Positions 7,291-12,474 of a DNA stretch of 12,474 bases are shown here, piece after piece. Numbering within the stretch: the first letter of the stretch is position 1; each line of letters starts with the position of its first letter. This DNA comes from Asterionellopsis glacialis (Eukaryota; Bacillariophyta; Plagiogrammaphyceae; Rhaphoneidales; Asterionellopsidaceae): contig WKLE02000553.1 of assembly GCA_014885115.2 (NCBI GenBank), forward strand, positions 1,277 to 13,750, read 5' to 3'. The position numbers were made by a program, and so were the translations under genes. The notes beneath the pieces are model-generated. The model did no database searches. It was not told the DNA's origin and saw only the letters and a list, made by a program, of their open reading frames with translations.

Positions 7291-7354
7291 AACAACATTC
7301 TCACACCAACAACAGATCTTGTACAATCTAGACTAGTCTTTTTCTGTTTTGGGC

Positions 7355-9289
7355 ATGAATCTTACTGCTCACAACCCCACAAATTCTAGATATTATAGTA
7401 AAGAATGTCAAGGGAGGACGAAAGACGATGTACAGCCAAAAGTTTCTGGCTCTAAAAATGTACCAACGTCTTTAATGCAGCTTCTTGTAAATCTTATTTT
7501 AGTATTGGCACTGTCATCAACACCTTGTGGTGATGCATTTCAATCAGCTTCTCCGTTAAGTGCTCTCCCAACCCTTGCTGGATCACAAAGCAACAAATGG
7601 ACCAAAAAGCCACTTGGTAGCAGTAAAGTAATAATATCACGCAAAAAAGTATACCTTCATTCATCATCATCGTCATCGTCAACACCATCATCAATAACAA
7701 CATCAACAACTTCCAACTCTAAAGACACCAAAATCCCCCCACGAAAACTGACAAACATCAATTCCAAAAACGATATGAACCAAAACAACAATGACAATGA
7801 CAATAATGAGGATGTCATTGCACCGTTGGCATTGTTATTGTTTACTCAATTTATATTATTCATTGGTGTAGGTGCAGTCATACCCACTATACCACTCTAT
7901 GGTAAAGAAATTGGACTCTCGGCATCCGCCTCTGGTATTGTAATATCAGCACCAGCCGTTGCTCTGCTGTTAGGTTCAAGAATGGGTGGACAATATGCAG
8001 ATGTAGCACGTAAACCAGCCATGGTTATTGGGATGGCAATTATAGCACTAAGTGATGCAGGTACTGCATTCGCCACAGGCTTACCAGCATTAATTGTGGC
8101 AAGATTGGGCTTGGGTGCGGGACGGTGTATATCCGAAGCCGGTGAACGTGGTATGTTGGCAGATTTGGCATCTAAAATACCAACATTTCGTGGACGTGCC
8201 TTGGCTGCTCAACAAGCGACAGTCGCATTAGGGATTGCGATTGGGGCACCATTTGGTGGTATTATTGTAGAACAATATGGACCAAGATCATCCTTTTTAT
8301 GTGTAACAGCAGCAGCAATCACTGCCATGTTTCTGTATTTATTATTGCCTGAAACTATAGTTGGTAATGGTCAACAACAAAATACCAGTACCACAGAAAA
8401 AGAAGAAGACAACCGTAAATTTTTAAAACAAGAAAGTTTAGCTACTGCAGAAATTGAAGCAGAAATGATGGGACCATCTGAAGCTGTTGTTATGAATGAC
8501 GACGATGCAGCTTCTTCTTCTTTGAATGAAAACATTGAAAACAATAAAGATGACGGTGACTGGAGTGTATTGATACAGACATCCCAATGGAAAGGTTTGG
8601 CTGCATGTCAAATTGGTTCTAGTTTTGGTTATGCTGCCAAGATTGCAAGTATACCTATTTTAGCTACAGATATATTACCTGGTGGAGCTGCCGGTGCGGG
8701 TGTCTTGTTATCAGCAGCAGGTTTAAGTGGTATTGTCGGCGCATCTATTGGTGGTATATTGACTGATCGATTTACAGCTAAATTTACTGCAATTTTAGCA
8801 GGTATTGTAAGTGCTACCGGATTATTCTTAATTCCGTTTGCATTAGCATTATCTCCCACCGATACTACTGTCGGTAGTGGTCTTGAAGCATCTTCGTTGA
8901 CATTCAGCATCCCTTTTGTCGGCAGTATCAGTGGAGATATGGGCATTGATGCAATTACATTTGCATCATTAGTTATTGTATGGAGTTTAGGTGCAGCAGC
9001 GCAAGCTCCAGCACTTATAGCCATAGCGCAACAATTAGCACCACCAGGTCGAGAGGCAACAGCATTAGCCTTACCACGTGCTGCTGGTGATGGTACATAC
9101 ATCGTTGCGCCGTTTCTTCTGGGTTTGGTAACAGATTCGGCATTAACCGCAAAAGGTGCAGAATGTGCTGTAGCTGGTGTATGCGTTTTGATGGGTGTCG
9201 TTGCACTGGGGCTTTTCAGTGGTGATGCTATGAATGAACCCACCGCTACTACTGCTATTACTACTGAACAACAACCGCCACAACAATAA
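7355..9289 (+). CDS. MFS transporter with plastid-type bipartite presequence
   Basis: The first in-frame ATG is at 7355 (644 residues); a codon two positions upstream is TTG and unlikely. A second ATG at 7475 (Met41) gives a far better signal peptide: MQLLVNLILVLALSS then CGDA|FQ, with Phe at +1 as in the ASAFAP motif of diatom plastid proteins, followed by a Ser/Thr/Lys-rich acid-poor stretch. Residues ~156-330 and ~412-622 are two blocks of about six membrane helices. Motif A is seen after TM2 (GGQYADVARKP, ~211-221) and its copy in the second half (GGILTDRFTAKF). Motif C-like GIAIGAPFGG (~293-302) marks TM5 of the drug:H+ antiporter group. The 80-residue acidic central loop (~335-410) and poly-Ser tract lengthen it beyond the usual 400-450 residues. 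Substrate unknown; probably a solute/H+ antiporter or exporter of a plastid envelope. The tail is Thr/Gln-rich. Confidence 0.9.
   Translation: MNLTAHNPTNSRYYSKECQGRTKDDVQPKVSGSKNVPTSLMQLLVNLILVLALSSTPCGDAFQSASPLSALPTLAGSQSNKWTKKPLGSSKVIISRKKVYLHSSSSSSSTPSSITTSTTSNSKDTKIPPRKLTNINSKNDMNQNNNDNDNNEDVIAPLALLLFTQFILFIGVGAVIPTIPLYGKEIGLSASASGIVISAPAVALLLGSRMGGQYADVARKPAMVIGMAIIALSDAGTAFATGLPALIVARLGLGAGRCISEAGERGMLADLASKIPTFRGRALAAQQATVALGIAIGAPFGGIIVEQYGPRSSFLCVTAAAITAMFLYLLLPETIVGNGQQQNTSTTEKEEDNRKFLKQESLATAEIEAEMMGPSEAVVMNDDDAASSSLNENIENNKDDGDWSVLIQTSQWKGLAACQIGSSFGYAAKIASIPILATDILPGGAAGAGVLLSAAGLSGIVGASIGGILTDRFTAKFTAILAGIVSATGLFLIPFALALSPTDTTVGSGLEASSLTFSIPFVGSISGDMGIDAITFASLVIVWSLGAAAQAPALIAIAQQLAPPGREATALALPRAAGDGTYIVAPFLLGLVTDSALTAKGAECAVAGVCVLMGVVALGLFSGDAMNEPTATTAITTEQQPPQQ
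7661..7681 (+). repeat. TCA/TCG triplet run coding for seven Ser
   Basis: Seven consecutive TCA/TCG codons encode poly-Ser within the predicted transit region of the transporter. This simple-sequence tract is probably length-variable between strains, and its Ser-rich character suits a plastid transit peptide. Confidence 0.7.
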
Positions 9290-9440
9290 CATCAATAACT
9301 AAAATAAAGGTAATTGAAATGCCGGTATGAGTGTGCGTTGTTTTAAAATGGGTGCTGTTGACAGATAAGCCAATTAGTTTAGTGTAATCAGTGATGTGAA
9401 AGGTCATCATGATTGTTGATCGTTGGAATGATTATTACAT
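9290..9440. other. Short convergent intergenic region
   Basis: Only 151 bp separate the stops of the transporter and the GST gene, so their 3' UTRs probably overlap or nearly so. An AATAAA hexamer at 9303-9308 lies just 14 nt past the transporter stop, closer than is usual for a poly(A) signal. No canonical hexamer is seen for the leftward GST gene. Confidence 0.5.
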
Positions 9441-10673
9441 TCACTTGAAGTTACTCTTGTTGTTTGTTTGTGCTTCAAACGATGCTAACAACTTTACCTT
9501 TTGATAATGCGCCTTCATGATTGTTTCATCTGATATATTGGTTGCTACCTTTACAGATTGTCGACCTTGACATAAATCATACCACATTATTAATGATTGA
9601 AATTCACATTCCTCACGCAAGTTGTATTTTTTCAAATGTCGTAATTGCACAATCCATCTCATAACAAATGGAATAATATGTGCATCTGCAATTGTAAAAT
9701 GATCTTGTCCTAAAAAATATAACGATGAGGTTGTCTGTTTACCAGTAACAGACTTTCGGAAGAGATGACTTTGAAGTTGGGCCAAGGCATCTTGACACTG
9801 TTTTTGTAACAGATCGTCTTGGCTCGTGTCGGTATTCATTATATACTTCCGAACTCTAGGAAATATATGATTATCAAATTGATCTTGAAATAATCGTAAT
9901 TTTGCACGTTCAGATGCAGCTAGGAAGGGACAGAACTTGTTTAAATCATTTGATAATAGTGATGATGTCAAAGGCCTAGTATTATTGCCATTGGTATCAG
10001 TTTGCTTTCTCATCAAGGTTTGTTGCTCTTCTCTATAATAGTCACAGAGATAATCATTACAAATTGCAGACTCATATAAAGTAACGCCACTAGTAGTAGC
10101 TGTTGCAGTACCAAGACCACCTTCGTTGTTATCATTTGGATTATGGATAGCAGGTACACGACCACGAGGATTGATTTTTAAAAACCAATCTGGTTTTTTA
10201 CTTTTTTCGTAGTCAATATATACCATATCAAATGGTAAACCTAATTCTTGTAAAACTATCCACGTACGACCAGCATATGGACATAAACCACCTTTGAAAA
10301 TATAAAATTGTATTGGTTTTTCAATGTGCTTGTGAAATGGGAGATGCTGTTCATTATCATCGTCTTCTTTCTGTTTTTGTGTTTCTTTTTCAACAAGAAT
10401 GTGGGTTTCTTTCTTATTATAATTCTCGTTATGTTCACCATCATTGTTGTTGGTGGCGATATCACTATGACCGCTGCCACCTCGGATAAAAGTACATGAA
10501 GGACGTACACAACCTTTTTTTTGGAGAAATGATATTTGTTGTTGTTGTTGTTGTTGTTGGGATAATGATCCCATATAATTATTAGTTGCTCCAACATTAT
10601 GAAGAAACATCAAGAGCATCAAAGTGTATGTTACCATCAGGCAACACATATTACGGCACACCGAGAACAGCAT
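9441..10673 (-). CDS. Cysteine-type glutathione S-transferase (omega/lambda-like) with signal peptide
   Basis: An intact 410-residue frame beginning at the ATG at 10673. The N-terminal thioredoxin-fold domain (~120-215) carries CPYAGRTW with candidate catalytic Cys131, then a WFLKINPRGRVPAI block whose VPA is the conserved glutathione-contacting region, and LYESAICNDYL supplying the gamma-glutamyl-binding Glu-Ser. The helical C-terminal domain (~245-390) includes FLGQDHFTIADAHIIPF, with the Thr-x-x-Asp capping box of GSTs. Cys-type GSTs (omega, lambda, DHAR) do glutathione-dependent thiol transfer and dehydroascorbate or quinone reduction rather than conjugation. Residues 1-30 look like a signal peptide (VTYTLMLLMFLHNVGA), followed by a Gln-8 tract and an Asn/Lys/Glu-rich spacer. 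There is no Phe at the likely cleavage site, so ER, secreted or periplastid placement is favoured over stroma. Family GSTs are ~230-250 residues, so the ~115-residue N-terminal extension is unusual. Class assignment is moderate, fold assignment strong. Confidence 0.9.
   Translation of the reverse strand: MLFSVCRNMCCLMVTYTLMLLMFLHNVGATNNYMGSLSQQQQQQQQISFLQKKGCVRPSCTFIRGGSGHSDIATNNNDGEHNENYNKKETHILVEKETQKQKEDDDNEQHLPFHKHIEKPIQFYIFKGGLCPYAGRTWIVLQELGLPFDMVYIDYEKSKKPDWFLKINPRGRVPAIHNPNDNNEGGLGTATATTSGVTLYESAICNDYLCDYYREEQQTLMRKQTDTNGNNTRPLTSSLLSNDLNKFCPFLAASERAKLRLFQDQFDNHIFPRVRKYIMNTDTSQDDLLQKQCQDALAQLQSHLFRKSVTGKQTTSSLYFLGQDHFTIADAHIIPFVMRWIVQLRHLKKYNLREECEFQSLIMWYDLCQGRQSVKVATNISDETIMKAHYQKVKLLASFEAQTNNKSNFK
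10536..10559 (-). repeat. (CAA)8 microsatellite coding poly-Gln
   Basis: Eight perfect CAA codons (TTG on the plus strand) encode Gln39-Gln46 in the GST N-terminal extension, just after the predicted signal peptide. Being uninterrupted, it is likely to vary in length between alleles. Confidence 0.85.
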
Positions 10674-11265
10674 GATGTGTTTGACTATCTCTTGTAATTT
10701 GTTCTTTCGTTACGATGTGGAGATACAACAGAATCAGACTCCCTCCAACTTTAAACCTTCGTTTTCAAGAAAGTTCACCAGAAAACTCAGCCCATACGAA
10801 TATTGTGAGAGGAGATAGATGTGTTGGTATGTGGTTTCGGGTTTCAAGGTTTCAAAGTATTTTGGTGTTGTTGTTTTTGCTGCGTTCAGTAATTTGTTCT
10901 TCAATTTCTAGAACATTGCATGGTGTCGTAGTTGTTGAGGTTTGAAGAAAAGTTCTTTCTACATGCACCAATGGTATGAATCTACGTTCATTAGACATGA
11001 ATATTAGGTATTAGACCTCATAATTTTAGTCTGTCTGGAGTTTCGGACCACTCACGATGCCAGTAATTTTGTTATTTTTTATTGTTATTCCTCTCTCCAA
11101 TTATTCCTAGTCAGTTATTATTGTCAGAGTCAACAGTGCAACATGCGATAGATATCGGGTCACATATCCCCAGAGAACGGCATGACAATGCAGCAAGAAG
11201 ATAATATGAATTGTAGCGAATAGCAGCAAGACGAAGATACATCACAACCGACCAAAATTAGGAAC
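10674..11265. other. Divergent intergenic region between GST and phosphatase genes
   Basis: 592 bp that must hold two promoters. No firm TATA or known element was identified. A GGTTTC motif recurs three times near 10833-10855. Near the phosphatase start there is a minimal uORF (ATG CGA TAG, 11143-11151) and a 13-codon uORF (11182-11223). A 76-codon plus-strand frame (10715-10945) is present but has no recognisable features beyond one hydrophobic run and was not accepted. Confidence 0.5.
11182..11223 (+). promoter_or_regulatory. Upstream ORF in the phosphatase leader
   Basis: ATG-started 13-codon frame (MTMQQEDNMNCSE, then TAG) with three Met codons, ending 42 nt before the phosphatase ATG. 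It is in the same frame as the main gene, and the 14 codons between are open and hydrophilic (QQDEDTSQPTKIRN). It could lower translation of the main ORF. If the TAG were read through or absent in another allele, it would add 28 residues to the N-terminus. The transcription start is unknown, so it may not be in the mRNA. Confidence 0.35.
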
Positions 11266-12474
11266 ATGTCATTCCCACGAGAACAACAATCATCATCGAC
11301 ATCATCATCGGCAGTGGTGGATTCCTTATCGTTATTTTCTTCTGTCAGTCACAATCACAATACTATTGTCAGGAAAATAAACAAAAATGGTTCAAACTCT
11401 AGTCCTCTTTCTTCTACTGCTTCATGCACTATTCCAAATTTCCGGCAAGCTCTTGGTCTACGAGGAAAAATATATCGCTGTGCTTCACCGGACGAATCTC
11501 TTGCAAATTTTTTATCGTCGCAATCGTCATCGTTTGCTAGGACGAGTACTACTAGTACTAGTAACAGTAATGTTGCTATAGATAATGAGAAAGAAGTCAA
11601 CATCTCCTACAAAAACATACCATTATTATTGTCAAAAGTAGAAAAAGATTTATTTTTCAATAGTAAATCAAAAACACTCGTCCTTGATTTACGTTCTCCA
11701 AAAGAACGCAATGATGAACTTGCAGAACTATGGATCAATCACAATATGAATAACGACCAAAAGACTACTCTTCCTTCTGTTAGTAGGTCAGCAGCGATAA
11801 TTCAAGATGAAGAAGTAAGAAGGATAGTGCGGCGAACAACCAATGATCATAATACACAACAACAATCACAAGCACACCAGCATGGATTGCTTGTCTTACG
11901 TATTAATGTCATTACGCCATCCAAGTTATTTTACTATTTAGATCAACACTGGTTATCACCTGTTGAGAATGAAAAAGAGAAAAACAACAACTATCACCAG
12001 GAAAATAATATTGTTAATGATCATATCACTACACGTACAAACATACAAAGACCAAAAAAAGAATTACGTCGTCATGTACAAACACAAACATTACATTCCA
12101 AAGGATTACCAGGATTGTATGAAGCTATTTTAGAAACATCTAAACATGAATTATGCATAGCGTTACAAGAGATTACAAAACATCTTGAACCAAAAACAAT
12201 TCTCCACCAAGACACTAGGACCACTATGATTAGTACTGCGAGTGTTTCTTCTAAAAACAACAACACTATCAACATCAATAATAAAGTTGTGATTCATTGT
12301 GTTCAGGGAAAAGATAGGTAAGTGTACATGATGTATTTGGATACGGCTTCATATTTTGGTTAGTCTCAAATTTCTCCTTTTTCTTCGCTTCCCTTTTATT
12401 ACTTTTTTGATTGTGAGGAAACATAGAACTGGGATACTTGTTATGCTTTGTCAATCTATTATGGGACTCGATGA
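11266..12474 (+). CDS. Tyr/Ser phosphatase, HCxxGKDRTG family (5' part, one intron)
   Basis: Exon 1 is 11266-12317 and exon 2 starts at 12427; the gene continues past the window. Joined, the frame reads HCVQGKDR-TGILVMLCQSIMG, the P-loop of the Y_phosphatase3 (LipA/Iph-type) protein tyrosine phosphatases, with Cys345 as nucleophile and Arg351 binding phosphate. Upstream landmarks occur in the expected order: IPNFRQALG (57-64) and GKIYRCAS (67-74), as in NFRDLGG..yRS, VLDLRSPKERNDE (139-151) and LPGLYEAIL before the P-loop. Family members hydrolyse phosphotyrosine, phosphoserine or phosphoinositides; the substrate here is unknown. The family core is ~250 residues, but exon 1 alone gives 351 because of Ser-rich (1-55, 84-110) and Asn/Gln/His-rich (~195-290) insertions. 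No signal peptide is seen, so it is probably cytosolic. An in-frame uORF precedes the start. Confidence 0.85.
11545..11562. repeat. AGT/ACT palindromic simple repeat
   Basis: AGTACTACTAGTACTAGT, containing two tandem ACTAGT palindromes. It encodes part of a Ser/Thr-rich insertion (STTSTS) of the phosphatase. Likely a slippage-prone low-complexity tract with no special role. Confidence 0.5.
12318..12426 (+). other. Phase-2 spliceosomal intron within the phosphatase signature motif
   Basis: GATAG|GTAAGT is a near-consensus 5' splice site. A pyrimidine-rich stretch (~12367-12409) precedes AACATAG|AAC. Removing these 109 nt restores the codon AG+A for Arg351 and continues directly into TGILVML, exactly what the phosphatase family requires; without splicing the frame ends at a TAA at 12319-12321. 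The protein match on both sides makes this the best-supported intron in the window. Confidence 0.92.
12427..12474 (+). CDS. Exon 2 (partial) of the phosphatase gene
   Basis: The first base completes the Arg codon split by the intron; the frame then reads TGILVMLCQSIMGLD and runs off the window. This is the helix that follows the P-loop in the HCxxGKDRTG phosphatases, with the expected small-hydrophobic pattern and Gly near its end. Confidence 0.88.
   Translation, partial: NWDTCYALSIYYGTR

Larger units (their letters stand above)
6391..7354. other. Divergent intergenic region between PUB-TPR and MFS genes
   Basis: This 964-bp gap holds the promoters and 5' UTRs of both flanking genes. The plus strand is T-rich from about 6640 to 7070. 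Seen in it are: a tandem GGTTACTA duplication near 6447-6462; a near-perfect dyad (6860-6874); two intron-like intervals on the plus strand (6708-6932 and 7197-7290); an ACGTCA half-site (7175-7180); and a 9-bp inverted repeat (7241-7249 with 7314-7322). A 164-codon frame (6579-7073) and an 88-codon ATG-started frame (7070-7336) are open but not convincingly coding. Confidence 0.55.

Noticed and set aside
7349..7354. Two-codon upstream extension of the transporter
   Set aside because: It would start at TTG; ATG at 7355 or 7475 is expected in a eukaryote.
8629..9243. 204-codon open frame antisense to the transporter gene
   Set aside because: It is the reverse-strand reading of membrane-helix codons (Ala/Pro/Asn-rich product, no domain); the plus-strand MFS gene fully explains it.
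10715..10945. 76-codon plus-strand frame with a hydrophobic run in the GST/phosphatase intergenic region
   Set aside because: Has an ATG, but the product is of ordinary random composition, it lies in the GST promoter region, and no splice partner or homolog is recognised.
1..12474. Search by eye for tRNAs, transposon ends, CRISPR-like spaced repeats and operon structure
   Set aside because: No tRNA T-loop pattern, no terminal repeats with target duplications, no spaced identical repeats, and alternating gene orientation with long gaps.
346..12474. The four genes as one functional system
   Set aside because: PUB-TPR scaffold, MFS carrier, GST and phosphatase share no obvious pathway, and linkage in algal nuclear genomes is weak evidence of common function.

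Overview
The window looks like nuclear DNA of a eukaryotic alga with a secondary red-lineage plastid, most likely a diatom. The evidence is one presequence with a signal peptide followed by a Phe at +1 and a Ser/Thr-rich basic transit stretch, few introns, one clear GT-AG intron, long intergenic regions and many Asn/Gln/Ser-rich tracts. No bacterial operon, tRNA, rRNA, mobile element or CRISPR array is visible. The species cannot be fixed from sequence alone.

Layout, left to right. 1-345 is the 3' flank of the first gene; it holds a CRE-type palindrome and an inverted repeat. 346-6390 (-) is one uninterrupted 2014-residue reading frame: an N-terminal PUB-like domain (the fold known to bind the p97/VCP/Cdc48 tail), a long disordered acidic linker, an unrecognised folded region, and about 25 kinesin-light-chain-type TPRs, 20 of them exactly 42 residues long. 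6391-7354 is a divergent intergenic region with T-rich open frames, intron-like signals and small dyads. 7355-9289 (+) is a 12-TM major facilitator superfamily transporter with a plastid-type bipartite presequence. 9290-9440 is the short convergent gap. 9441-10673 (-) is a cysteine-type glutathione S-transferase (omega/lambda-like) with a signal peptide and a Gln-rich N-terminal extension. 10674-11265 is a divergent intergenic region with a short in-frame uORF. 11266 to the window end (+) is the 5' part of a Tyr/Ser phosphatase of the HCxxGKDRTG family (Y_phosphatase3-like), interrupted by a 109-nt intron that splits the codon of the catalytic Arg.

The four genes alternate in orientation (- + - +). 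Nothing suggests that they form a pathway. They look like unrelated single-copy neighbours, although the two divergent pairs could share promoters. The most unusual item is the PUB-TPR architecture of the first gene: a possible p97/Cdc48 cofactor carrying a very long peptide-binding solenoid. No evidence was found for a multi-gene novel system.
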